This document shows, piece by piece, positions 10,901-23,505 of a DNA stretch of 64,000 nucleotides (position 1 is the first letter of the stretch; each line of letters opens with the position of its first letter). The notes beneath the pieces were generated by a model, which saw nothing but the letters and a program-made list of their open reading frames with translations, was not told where the DNA came from and ran no database searches. The stretch comes from Sphagnum compactum (Eukaryota; Bryophyta; Sphagnopsida; Sphagnales), in NCBI GenBank assembly GCA_965153455.1, contig OZ234503.1, positions 11,599,118 through 11,663,117 on the forward strand. Direction: 5' to 3'. The position numbers were made by a program, and so were the translations under genes.

Positions 10901-13900
10901 TCTGCAACCAGACTGTGTGTAAATTGCTATGCTCAAGCTGCAATGCTGACTGATTATTCTATGGTGCACACTTTGTGACAATGGAGTAGGCCATGGAACA
11001 CACTGTTGCAGCAGATGAAATCAAGACCAAAACTCATGATTGCAAAGACCAAGCAAGTGCAGGGGAAGAGAAGGCCAACCTGCTATTCCCACCTAACAAA
11101 ATATTGGAGAACTCCAAGGCTGAGAGCAGGAGTTTGGAGCTCAATGCAACCTGGATCCATGAAGCTCAGAACATTGTACCAGATTTGGCAGGTGACTTCA
11201 AGCAAGAAGTATGTGATGATAGAGTTTCAGGCAGTAATATGGATCTTGACAGTTCCAACGATCCAAGGTGCCAAAGGTCAGAAGACATGTCAGAGACAGC
11301 AGCAACTACAGGGAATGTGCAGGACATGAAGAAAAAATGCATTACCAGTGAGTTGAGCATTTTACAGCAGGTGGATATCCATGCTGGTGAAGCAAAGAAG
11401 CTTGAGCCCAGAAAAACAGATGTTCCAACAACTAGTGGTAGAGATATAGAGGATGAGAAATGGATTGCAACTGAAGTGAATCCAGATGGAATCAGGGTAC
11501 AAGAATCCAATGACGAAGTCCTCAATGGCAGATCTGAAGGAGCCAAAGGACATGTGGAAACTAAGAGCGGTGATCAAGAGGTTTTGGGTTTTGACAGAAA
11601 AAGAGGCTTTGAATGTTCACACCCAGTTTTTCATCATGAAGAAGCTCCAGAACGTAGTCATGTTCTTGGGCAGAATATTGATGCTGATGAGGATGGGCAA
11701 AGGTGTTTCCCAGGGCTTCCTTGAACTATCCCCCTCTACCCACTTGTAAACCACTTCTGTTATCCAGCTTAACAAACTATCACATCTGTTGGACAAGATC
11801 AGCTCCACAAAAGCAGATGTGCTAGTGTTTTTGTGATAAGGGTAATGCACAGACCTGTCTGTGGGAGAAGGAGAACATGACATAAAAATTTGCAAAGAAC
11901 TCACACAGGGTCAAAAGAGCATTGAGAATGAACTAATCTGAATTTTTATGCTTGAACTTTATAGGAGAGAGCAGATCCAGGTTGCCTATGAAGGTTTGTC
12001 AGATTTGCATGTCACATTTGATGACCCACAAGGTAGAAAAACTTCAGGCTGCAACATTCTTGAAAACAAGCAAGTCCTGGAGCCTTGCGGAAATCAGACT
12101 CGAACCGAAGAAGGGGAGGTCAAGAAGTTTGAAGCGTCAAGCATGCCTGAGTCCTATCTAGCCAGTCAAGAGAGGGAGTTTAGTAAAGAATTGAAGTCAA
12201 TGAGGAGCGTGAAACCTGACATGCATGTAGATTCACAAGCCCTGGTTGTAAAGAAGCCTGAAGAGGAGTTCAGTAAGAGCTTGCAAAGTAGTGGAGTATG
12301 TTTTGCACCTGAGAAGACACTGGAGGCAAGACTGGATGAGCAAGAGAATGATATTGTTGAGGAATTGTTGCACTCTGGATGCACTGGAGGATGCCCAATA
12401 ACCATGTGGAGGGTTTGTGAGCCCCCATCCATGTTTGACAGGGCTAATCAGCAGGATGATTGTGTTGTTGGGGAGCTTCACTTGGGTGAAAGCAGCACTG
12501 AAGGGACAGTCATCTCTTCTGTTCTCAAGCCATGTCACACAGGCCAGCAGCATATCAGGGATAGGAAACTCATTTCAGCTTCAGATTATGCTGACAGTAT
12601 GTCAGTAAAGAGAACCCATCAGCTGCAAGTGCAAATTGAAGAAACAATTGATAAAAAAGAGTTGAATTATAGTATAAAGTCAAGCTGCAAGTATGTTGAC
12701 ACTTGCAGACATGGAAGTATTGCAGATAGACAGGGAGACCATGATGATGATGGAGGACATGTGAGTGGAATTAACCAATGGAATGTCTCTTCCAGGCCTT
12801 GGAGGAGAAACAAATCATGCAGGACCTATGAGCCTGAACCAGAAATGACAGTGGAATCAGAGAATGCAGCATGTGCAGGGCCTGTTGGAGCTGCAAATGG
12901 ATGGGTTTATCATGATGTTAATGGTAGCTTAAGTGGACCCTACAAACTGGAGCATTTACAAAAAGCTTTGGCAACTGGGTTTTTGTCAAGTGATCTCCCA
13001 GTGTATCAGGTGCAATCAGGTGTATACACAGGACCGTTTCTGCTGAAGCTAGTAATTGAAAATCTAGAGTCATGCTCTGCATGTATCATTGATCAATCAC
13101 AGCAGCCCATCAGTGGGATAGCACAACTCAGGACTGCATTGCCAGGGAATTCACTGGAGGGCTGCCCTGTGATCTCGGTGCCAGGAGGCACTTCTCAAGT
13201 CATACAATCAACAACCCAGTCATTTCCTTTGAGCTCCTCAGGGTTCTTGAAAACTACATCTACATCTCCAGGCTTGCTGCACTTGGAACAACCAAGGGTG
13301 GGTATGCACCATGTGTTGAATACAGGATATGCAGACTCTTGTCAAGGTGCTTATCTGCCCACCAGACAGACAATACCTGCAGGGGATATGCGAGGACCTG
13401 GCCCCAGCACAGGTGTCCATGACCAGGTCTGATTTCACTTCAAATTATCCACCTTGACCTTAAACTCCCAGGCATTGTGGAGCATACACTGAGCATTTGG
13501 AAGGTTTTAATGCTGCTTCAGGTATGGATGGAACCTGTGTGGGAATACGAAGGGGCAGATCGCAGCATGAAGGGACCATTCACTGTGTGGCAGCTATGGC
13601 AGTGGTTTCATGCAGGTCAACTCTATGGTTCTCTCAAGGTGATTGTTGGGCTATGAAGCCTACTTTCTCAACTCTGCAAATTTGAGTACTTCAGTACCTG
13701 TAGGCAATAATGTTAATAGAATTTTTCTTCATTCATCCTAAACATCCATATGTTTTTCCACTCTTTAGACCACATCGAACAGAGGACTAACCTGTATAAA
13801 CTGAAAGGAAAGTTTGCACATAGTCACTGCCTCCCTCATACAGCTGACTCTCAATGTGTTTTCCATCTAACTTTTATTCTCATGATAAACCTGAGTTTGT

Positions 13901-16900
13901 GAAAATCTCAGTTAATCACATCTCACCTACACAATGCTTCAGCTCAATTGGATTAAGTTTTGTGTAGCGTCTGCAAGTTTTAAGTGTTTGCTCCAATCTG
14001 AGTTTGTGCATGATAATCTTTGTTTTCTGTGTCTTAGATCTGCCACATTCCAGCCCAGATTCCACCTCTCCCTTTGGACAAATTGTTGGTTTTAGTTGAA
14101 AGGGGCATGATCTTTGAGCGCACCTTGGTGACCAATCACAGCTTTTCAGAACAGGGAGGTGAAAATAGCACAGGAAACAGCTCCCTTGGTAAGAGTCCCA
14201 GAGCTGTTGCTCTTGAGTATGTCCAGCAACATCTTCATGCAGTCACCCTCAAAGCTGCATATAAGGGCTTCCTTGATTCTGTCATCAGCCAGCCTCTCCG
14301 TGAGTGGGCTCATGCACAACAGCAACTGCAGATCATGGGCAAGCAACCTGAATCATTGAACTCAGAGAAAAGAATCATGGCAAGTCCTTCAATGCAGGCA
14401 AGTACTGGAGGACAACCTTCACATGTGTGCATCAGTTTTTTCTGCATGAATTTCAATCCTCTAACCTTTGGGTCCTACATCTGCTCTTCACAAGGTTAGG
14501 AAGTCATGTGGATACTAGAAAGGAGCTGTCTCTGCTCGGAAAGAAATCATATTTGGTAATTCTGTAACATTTATAGCTTGAACTTTTCTGGATTTGATCA
14601 TCAGTTTAGATCTAATGGGTTGTTTCTTTGGAACAAAGATTCGATATCGAAAGGTAGTAAGAGTCTTTTGAGTCTTATACATTTTGCAGAGACCCTTTCG
14701 GATATCACATAATCAGCCTCCATCTGTGTCATTTCAGTCTATGCCTCCAGGCTTCAGTGGTGTTGCAACACCTTCACACAAGGTAACTCCTCTGCCTACT
14801 GCACCTTTTGTCAAGATCCTCTGTTTTCGGAAACTCCATTATGACAAACAAAACCTGAGTCTCAGATAGGAAGGATTCTCGTAATGATGCAGTTCTGTTC
14901 TAATGGATTTGTTCATTCCATTGTAGGGTGGAGTTCCATGGATGACATCAAGAAAAATACAAACTCCCAGTTTATCATTGAGTCCTCCACCAGGCTTTGG
15001 CCGAGCAGGTGTAATGAGCACATGTAGCTCAAAAGCCCCTGGATTAACAGCTCCAACAATACATGGTAATTCTCTCTGGAGAAAAACTCCTGCTCTCACT
15101 GTGTAGAGCTGGCTACTAGACACCCAGTTACTGAGCTTGTGAAGAGAATACATCATTCTGAAGTGTTTTCTTTCCGGTATTATTGTGGTTTCTGCTCAGG
15201 TTTCAGAAGGCATCTCCAGGTGGAGATCCCAGTGAAATCTGCTGCCATATCCCTGGGAGGAAGGACACCACCATTTCAAGACCCAGCTGTGCATGAGCAG
15301 AGATCCCAGTTCAAGAACAGACAGTCATCATGTGCTGCATCTCTCTGCTGTAAGCCAACTTCAGCAGAGAGAATAACTGGAAAGAAGAGGAACTCTATGG
15401 CTTGGTTTGAGAGAATGCAACCCGTGGGCATCAGGCAAGCTAAAAACATGATTTTTAAGAGATCCAGTTCTCAAGCCACAAGTAGAGCCAATCCAGCCAT
15501 ACACTCTGAAAGGCTACCACATAATGTGAAAAGCAACCTGTCGAGGAATTCTCATCTGACGAACTCAAGAACAATTGATGAACACAAACAACCACATAAT
15601 CAGGTACCATTAGTTTTGGCAGGAAACACTGAGGAGGCCATGTTCACCAACAGACTGCTTAAGCGGCTCAACAGAAGGAAAGCAAAGGCAAATACATGTG
15701 CAGGAAAATTTTTAAATGTTCCAAAGATCAGAAACCGCTCATGCATAGAAGCTACAGTGGAGGGTCTGAAGATAGATGACCAAAGTGCACCACTGCTGAA
15801 AAAGCGCAGACTTCAGCCTCTTGCAAGTAGGGCAAGAGAAACAGTTACTTGTTTGCTCCCTTCATTGCAGCAACCTGGATTGCAAGGAAGCTCAAGACTT
15901 GACAGTGTAACAGCCGAAAGGAAAAAGGGCTGTGTGGTTAGAACAATCCCTGGGAAGAAACATATGGAGGCAGAAAAGGATACACCAAAGACAAGCAGTC
16001 TTGTGGACACTTCAATATCCACCAGTCCTGATCTTTCTTTGAAGTCTCCAATTCCACCTGCTAGTGGAAATGATGCCATGCCTTCAAGCTTTGGAAACCA
16101 GGTGATGACAACTTCTGTCAGTGTGCTCAAGAATTCCCAATTTCAGAGCAGAGGAGGCAGGGAGTCTGGCAGAAACCTTGCCACACCTTCAGCAAAAAAT
16201 AGGGTGCTGAGAAATTCAAGGCAGAATTATGAATCTAAGAGTGCTGCAGCTAAGGAGAATGCTCTCTTAAGAAAAGAGCAAGCTGAGAGAGTAATGGGAC
16301 ATAACACTCAAGAAGGAAGGCTGAAAGACAGAGCTATGATGGACATTCTTGGCCTGAGTGCAGTGTCACTACAAAAGCTGCAGCTTGGGTCTTCACCGAA
16401 GACACTAGGATTCTCAACTGCGGTCAAATGCAGCAAAGTCACAAGTAGGGGAGAAGTGGATGCAGTTCAACAGTTCAAACCATGGCTGAGAAAATGTTCC
16501 TCCAGGAAGATTATGACTCCGGTTCCAGTGAGTGAGGGAGGGTTTGTAAATGAAAGCACTCATGGCTCAAGTCTTGAATGTCGGCCTGGTATTGAGCTGA
16601 AAGGCAGTGTGGGAAAGAGGAGCCAAAGAAAGGCTTTGGTGGGTCCAAGGTCACAAGGATGTGCACGGTGTTCCATTGAAGGTTGGGTGTGGCGTCAGTG
16701 GTCTCGTAATGGAGCCAAGCGGAGATTGTTCAAGGGGTTTAAGGAGCCTACAAATCTCACATTCCTGCAGCACTACAGCTCAAGTATTGTGAACAACCTT
16801 CAGTCTGCTCGCACAAACCGGGCTACTCTTCGCAAGCTTGTTATTGCTGCAGAGGGATCTGATATGTTGAAATTCAATCAGCTTAAGGTTATGCATTCTT

Positions 16901-18491
16901 TGACTCCAAACTCAACTAAACTCAACTTCTTCTGCATATTCAGATCGGGTGGTCTCTGTAAGGTTTTGAGATACATCTGAAGAGTGCCATAATGCTTGGG
17001 CACTGTGAATAGGCTCGCAAGAAGTGGCTGAGATTTCAACATAGTAAGATCCATGACTGGGGATTACTGGCACTGGAACACATCGATGCGGGGGACTTTG
17101 TAATTGAGTATGTGGGTGAGATTGTTCGACGGCAGGTTCTCCCTCCTTCAAACTCAGTAGGGGATTAATTGTGGTGATTTCAGGTCTTTTCATGTTTAAG
17201 CATTTCTTGGGTGTTGCCTCTTTGAGATTTGAACTGGCATTTTCATTTTTCCTGCTCCCTCATGGATGTCACATCACATCAATGCAAAAAGGTTGTACAC
17301 CCAAAGCAGCAGGACAATTCTTTTGTGAACAATTTGCAGGTCTCAGATTTACGTGAACGTCAGTATGAAACCCTGGGAATTGGCAGCAGTTATCTGTTCC
17401 GTGTTGATGATGACATTGTGGTGCTTTCTCTCTCTCACCTCTCTGTCCATACATGAATGTATTGTCACAAAAATTCAACAATCTTCTTAAATAAGAGCAA
17501 ACTGGAGTTTTACAAGCTGCCAGTTGTCTGACCAGTATCTAGATTATCCTGCTATTAGTGGAGTCAAAATCAGATGAATTTCTCTTTCATACAGGTGGAT
17601 GCAACAAGACGAGGTGGCCTGGCCAGATTCATCAACCATTCTTGTGATGTAAGCTCCAAGCCTGAACTCTAAACTCTTTTCTTGCATCACTCTCAGTTTG
17701 TTATCTGCACAACAGTAACGTGCAAATGACAACTCCATTTTATGATTTCTTCTTATTGTATTGTTACATCACCTACCATGTGAGCCTTAACTTTCTCTTA
17801 ACCATGAACCCATTAGCCAACAACTCCAGACCCTACAACCTCAACCTTGTACCCTGGACCTTGTGTCTTGTATAACAACATAATTGATGCTGATTCTAAT
17901 GGATTGCCAATGTATTGCTGTTTCATAGTTGGGTGCTCCAAGGTCATCCTTGAACATGAATTTTTGCTCCACTATCTCTTGGCATTTTCTTCATTCACAA
18001 AGGAAAATCATGAGAAAAGCATGTGCTACATGTTGTGCAGCCAAACTGTTACACAAAGATTATATCAGTAGAAGGCCAGAAAAAGGTGGTGATTTACTCA
18101 AAGCGTGCAATTTCAGCTGGTGAGGAGCTCACTTATGATTACAAATTCCCTATTGAGGAGAACAAAATCCCCTGCTTTTGTCGCACACCACGGTAACTAT
18201 CCTTCCCAATCTGCTGCTCATTAGATTCTGATACAGATAGAAGGCCCATGAATATGATAAAATCACAATATGAAGTGGTGTTTTTGTTGTCCATTTTCTC
18301 CCAGGTAATTGCAAACTCAGCATTTTCATTGCAATCTTGTTCTACTAAGAGTGTCTGTCCATGAGAAAGAAAACGGGTATATGCAACAAAAAGCAATGAA
18401 TAAAAGTGGTAAATTGACAGTTATTGTCACTACATAGTTGACAGGATTGTTGGGGTTTGGCTTGTGCAGATGTCGAGGATTTTTGAATTAA
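7988..18491 (+). CDS. ATXR7/SET1-type histone H3K4 methyltransferase with GYF-like regions
   Basis: Exons: 7988-8020, 8788-8925, 9125-9483, 9784-9895, 10013-10162, 10289-10507, 10990-11702, 11965-13426, 13522-13638, 14038-14424, 14690-14782, 14927-15065, 15200-16887, 17013-17135, 17340-17420, 17595-17648, 18041-18192, 18470-18491. They total 6042 bases (2013 residues) in one frame. The last ~140 residues are a SET domain like that of Arabidopsis ATXR7/SDG25 and yeast Set1: [47 protein letters not shown] joined to [17 protein letters not shown], then a post-SET C-x-C-x4-C. The NHSC and Tyr residues for SAM binding and catalysis are intact. Two GYF-like stretches lie near residues 885-940 (GWVYHDVNG...GPY) and 1075-1100 ([16 protein letters not shown]). 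Such enzymes methylate H3K4 on active genes such as FLC. Exons 1 and 4 are least certain and further 5' exons are possible. The protein is longer than ATXR7 (about 1420 residues). Confidence 0.88.
8173..8340. repeat. Five-copy ~37-base tandem repeat in intron 1
   Basis: Units begin near 8173, 8203, 8240, 8277 and 8314 (spacing 30, then 37 three times). Each contains GTCAAAACTGATCAGAAT or a close variant followed by a TGGTTCTACATT-like end. It sits in the first intron of the SET-domain gene. Confidence 0.85.
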
Positions 18492-19378
18492 GAATGTGCC
18501 TCTATAACTTTACAATTGACATGTTCACTCCTTCAAACAGAAGCATACCAGTTATCACATCAAGTAACTCTCTTGCTTTCATGTGTCATGTCTTCCTGTC
18601 TTCTTATAATTCAAGGAATCTTTGAAATTCAAGAAACTGGCATCCTTGTCTTGTTATTCAACAAGGAGAGTAAAGCCAGATTGGAAACAACACCCACTTG
18701 ATTTGTTGCATAGTGGCATGCATGATACCCAGTTCTGATATATAATCACCATTCTCAAAGAATTGAATAAGTCAAAGAACCACCCAGAGAACTGCTAGTT
18801 CTTCCATGAAACCTGGCAGCTCTTTCAGGTTTTGGAAATACCTGGACGAGTGGTCCTTTGGTTTGGATGTTTTTCTTTCAAGTACACAGAATTGGTGGTT
18901 CTCTGATTCTGAATTGTTCTTTTAAATGCGAATGAGCGCTTATTAAGAAAATCAAATACCCACCCAACACTGGTAGAGACTAGAGACTGATCAGCAATTT
19001 TTCAGCTCACAAGTTTTTGGTATTTTCACCCCTCCAAACAATAAAATACGAGATCAAAGATAATTTAAAAAGCAAAAAAAGATTATTTTCGATATGAGTG
19101 CTTTTTTTTGAACCATTAAACTCTATCTCTCCTAGGCCCTGGTATGCAGCAAAATTGTATGAACAGCAGCACATTTGACCAGAGATGATGCTTTCACAAC
19201 ATTCTGAACAATCAGGAATATATGGCAAATGATATTTTTGACATTGCCTTGCAGGTCATGGACGCAAATTTTGTCAAGGTCAGACATGATTGATTGGTTT
19301 TCATGGGAGTTACACGGTCCGCGTTCTGGCAGACAGATAAATTAGTGCACTTCACTTGAATGAAATGAAAACTGGTAA
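18492..19378. other. 3' flank of the SET-domain gene, no gene seen
   Basis: Should contain the 3' UTR of the methyltransferase gene. No open frame with recognisable content on either strand. Confidence 0.5.
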
Positions 19379-19535
19379 AGACTTTTCAGGACTAGACTTT
19401 TTCACTTCAAATAACATATTTGCAGATTGCAACTGGAAACAATTAACTATGTGTACAGACTTTTCAGGACTAGACTTTTCCACTTCAAATAACATATTTA
19501 CAGACTGCAATCGGTAACAATAACTCATGTAATAG
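19379..19535. repeat. Two-copy 78-base tandem duplication
   Basis: AGACTTTTCAGGACTAGAC begins at 19379 and again at 19457. The two copies continue in parallel through CACTTCAAATAACATATTT and a GACTGCAA-type end, with a few substitutions. Confidence 0.85.
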
Positions 19536-19744
19536 CTAACAATTGGGAGCAATAGAACTGCTTGAAATTAGCTACTTACTGAATAAGTTCCGCCTCCTCT
19601 TTAATGTTAGGCTTATGGAAGTCAAATTACCTGTTCCATGTTGAATGTATTCAGGGCTGCTAGTAGACTTGATGTCAAGTGATTTGCCCATTTTTTTAAT
19701 CTTCGGGGAGATAGATCATCTCTCTCTCTCTCTAATCATGAGTA

Positions 19745-20645
19745 GATTGGAAATTGGGTGCTTGAAAAATGGATGAATGGATTATATTTCTTTGATCCGT
19801 AAGGAATGTTCAAGCAGTTTAACAATGTTCAGATTGAAAAATGGTTTCTGAAAAATGGATGAATAGATTCTGTTGCTTTGATCTGTTAGGCACTTTGGAG
19901 CAGTTTGACAATGTTTAGATTCAAAAACAGGTGCTTGAAAAATGAATGAATGGGTTAATATTGCTTTGATCCATAAGGCGTGTTGAAGCAATATGTACCT
20001 ATGAAGTTTAGATTGGAAAATAGGTGCTTGAACAATGGATGAATGAATAATCTTGCTTTGATCTACAAGGTGTGTTGAAGCAATATGTACCTATGAAGTT
20101 TAGATTGGAGAAAGGGTGCTTGAAAAATGGATGAATGGATAATATTGCTTTGATCCATCATCTATGTCCAAGCAATTTCACAACATTTGAATTGGAAAAT
20201 TGGTACTTGAAAAATGGATGAATGGATAATATTGCTTTGATCCATCATCTATGTCCAAGCAATTTCACAACATTTGAATTGGAAAATTGGTACTTGAAAA
20301 ATGGATGAATAGATCGTATTGCTTTGATCCATAAGGCTTTGATCAATGCAATTTGACAACATCTAGATTGGAACATGGGTGCTTGAAGAATGGACAAATG
20401 GATGAATGGATTCTATTGCTTTGATCCATGAGGCACATCCAAGCAATTTGACAACATTTAGATTGGAAAATAGGTGCTTGTAGAATGAACGAGTGAATGA
20501 ATGGATTATATCACTTGGATTCACAAGACACGTCCAAGCAATTTAAGAATGTTTTCATTGGAAAATGGGTGCTTGAAAGTGGATGAATAGATTGTATTGC
20601 TTTGAACCAGAAGACATGTTCAAGCAATTTCACAATTTTCCAATA
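19745..20645. repeat. Minisatellite, about ten units of 86-95 bases
   Basis: The anchor CTTGAAAAATGGATGAATGG or a variant recurs near 19761, 19847, 19934, 20027, 20119, 20206, 20293, 20382, 20477 and 20572. Each unit also carries ATTGCTTTGATCCAT, AAGCAATTTGACAACAT and AGATTGGAAAAT. The units starting near 20119 and 20206 are nearly identical over 87 bases, pointing to recent unequal exchange, while the outer units are diverged. No coding potential. Confidence 0.92.
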
Positions 20646-23237
20646 TGTTAAAAGGATTTAGCAATTCATGATACACAAGGAAATTGAAGCTTAGTAGTTT
20701 ATATTCCATGTTTGTTTTACTCTCCTCTTCTCACCTAAGCTTTTAAAAGGTTTGCTTTATTGGCATCATGTCTATTTTCCAGGCAATTTCGGGTTCCATT
20801 TATCTATTCCTTAGCCAACAATAAAGGAAAATTGTGATCAATATATCCTTAAGAAGGTGCTTTGATCAAAGATTCAATTTTGATCAAAATTATTGCCCTT
20901 TGAGATGTCCATTGATTTGTGAACCTCTAGTACACATTTCAAGGAAAAATGTGTCCGAATGTTTGGTCATTATTTTTTTTGAGGCAATTTTTTCTTTCCC
21001 ACACTTTTATAAATGTAGCCATAAACATTTCCGCCTAGCAAGTCCCAAGACTTAACATGTTGACCCTAAACTAGACATTTTAGGGCAATTGATAGGCATA
21101 GTTAAAAACAATGTTGAGCTATACATGTTCAAACAAATGCCAAGCATGCCACAACACAATACACATTGGGATTTAATTATAGTTGGTGTCCCTGACTATT
21201 TGAGTTTGAAATGGTGATATTAAGACAAGCATTTTGTGTACTGGAAAGTTGCGGGAAAAGACCTTATAATTTGCAACTTTCCATTAAAAAACATTCCATC
21301 ACATTATGTGTCAATATGTGTTTATGTGTTGAACTAACACTAGCATAAGAGTATCTAAGAGTAACATGGCTTCAACTTCCCAATCTGCCAAACAAGATGT
21401 TTCAAACTATTGCCTTGATGTGTTGAACTTCACCCAAAGGCGAACCCTAACCTAAAACGACATTGCCACGATCACATGTCCTACTTAAGTTTTGACCAGA
21501 CGATTCGAAACCTAGAAAGGGATAATATTCCAAACAACAAAGGACACTAACAATCTTGACTCAAATTGGACCTTACAACTTTGGCTCCATTTGATACAAT
21601 CATATTACTCCGACATCATTTAGACAATAGGAAGGGAGAATGTTTCCATGGTGAACTCTCTTGTCAATTCAGCCTTATTTCACAAGTTAAAAGTTGATCT
21701 TCTTTATGCCAATTGGATTTGCTAGTTGGTTGGATTTGCTTACAATTTCCAATAGCCAATGTGAATTGTATCCATGGAATTCTCGTGAACTTTTTATCTA
21801 GAAGATGAATTATGAGTTGCATGCAATATGGAGGGGATCAAGAGATATCCTTGGTGTGTGTACTGGGATGGTAAAAAGACTCCAAGAACAATGAGGATTG
21901 GGTAAGCTCCTACAAAACAGACACAGGACGTGTGGAGGTGAACAACTACAATGATTTTGAAAAGAACTTGGTGTGCGAAAGATGGATGAAAGGGCAATAA
22001 CTCTTAAGGAGGAGGATTGACACTGAATTCATTGTCTTTTGGCATAAGTCAAAGAAAAAAATGGGCATAAAAGATGGATTGGCAATGCCCCAACAATAGA
22101 ATAGCACATGGGTCAAGCTTATTGCACATGAATGCTAACTCAAGCAATACTAGAATTTCCGAACAGACAAAAAGGGAGAATAAATGTTGGAACAAAAATG
22201 AAAATAATAACGAAAATGAGGATGCAAATTCGTCTGCAATACTAAAAGGAATGCTCAGATTTTGGGAATGACTATCTTTGCATGGAATCGATGAATTAAA
22301 GGAGTTTAATATAACTATGCAATGGTAAGGAACTAACAAAAGACCTAGCATTGAAAAGACACATAAATGATTAATAGTGTCAAAGGACTTTGAAGTAATG
22401 TTTAAGTTGGTCAAAACAAACTAGCAATACAAGGGTCGAAAGTGGAAGAACTCAAAAAGCATGTCCATCGGTGTACCACTCTATCAACTTAGTTGGTTGG
22501 ATGCTTCCAAATCCACCAATTGCAACCAATAACATCTGGGAATAATCACATTGTAGAAGGCTAGAGATCAAGGTAGATGCTTCCACACCACACTTCATAT
22601 GCATCAAAGAACAATGAATGGAAAGGAATAAATGTAATACAATCAAGGCTTTCGTGACACTAGAGTCCAAAAGAAGTACTTGCCCGAGCTTGACAGACAT
22701 GAGCATAAAGGGCTTACGAAATAAATCTAACCAATGTACATGTGCGTAATTTACAATTATGAACTCATTTGACAATGTGCGGAAGAGGAGCCTCTGTTAG
22801 GAAACCGTTCAGTCCACAATTTGTTTCAATGTACACACACTGGGAAACATGAAATGCCGTGTTCCTGCCATCGAGCATACTAGCATTGTTAGGAAGCTAA
22901 CTGTCGTTTTGCACTTGAAAGACAACGGCTGCGTTCCTTCTTTCGCAATAGGCACTCTCCACACCAACTTGAAAAATCACGCTGGTACTTCTTCAACTCC
23001 CGAAACTCAGAACTGCCAACAAAGCCAATTAGTAGGCATGTAGGCTACGCTTCCACAGTGAACCACAAAGGATCTAACTCCAAATAGTGTGGTCAATTAT
23101 CTGGGAAGTATGAGGCTAGCAACCATCAATGCAATCACAGAGAAGCTACACAAATACATGTAAGATAAGCAAACAAATCTGGTGTCAATGACAAGAATAT
23201 GTGCATCATAACCCTTGTAAGTGTCACTCTAAAGAAT
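20646..23237. other. Gene-free interval
   Basis: No gene recognised. Scattered short open frames on both strands (for example 22074-22271 + and 22452-22775 -) have no familiar motif. The composition suggests old, degenerate repeat DNA, but I could not identify a transposon class. Confidence 0.4.
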
Positions 23238-23430
23238 CATGCATGGCAGTGACTAGCTGCCATTACTCCCCACTGTCTTCATCAGCCCCCAATAGTGGTT
23301 GTAGATAGGAGTAGTAATCCACTCAAAACTTGGGTCAAATTTGTTCAAATCAATTGCATCCTGAGTTTCTGTTATTTCTTGGAGCAATGGGAAAGACTTA
23401 GTCATGGTTTTGGCTAGCACTCGATGCTAG
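23238..23430. repeat. Dispersed ~190-base repeat, copy 1
   Basis: Resembles 29963-30145 in the same orientation: shared AGCTGCCATTACT, a CCCAA(T/C)AGTGGT block, GTAGATA, a (T)TAGTAATC block, CTCAAAA, a GTTTCTGT stretch and a terminal GCTAGCACTC. Both copies lie just beyond the stop codon of a minus-strand gene. A shorter partial match occurs near 26215-26290. Confidence 0.6.
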
Positions 23431-23505
23431 CAAAGTGGATGTGAGAATGTCACACTTGACATCACATCAAGACAGAAATCTAAGAATGAAAATAGACCGA
23501 GAATC

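Noticed and set aside
19745-20645. CRISPR-like array
   Set aside because: Units are contiguous tandem repeats without unique spacers, and the DNA is a plant nuclear genome.
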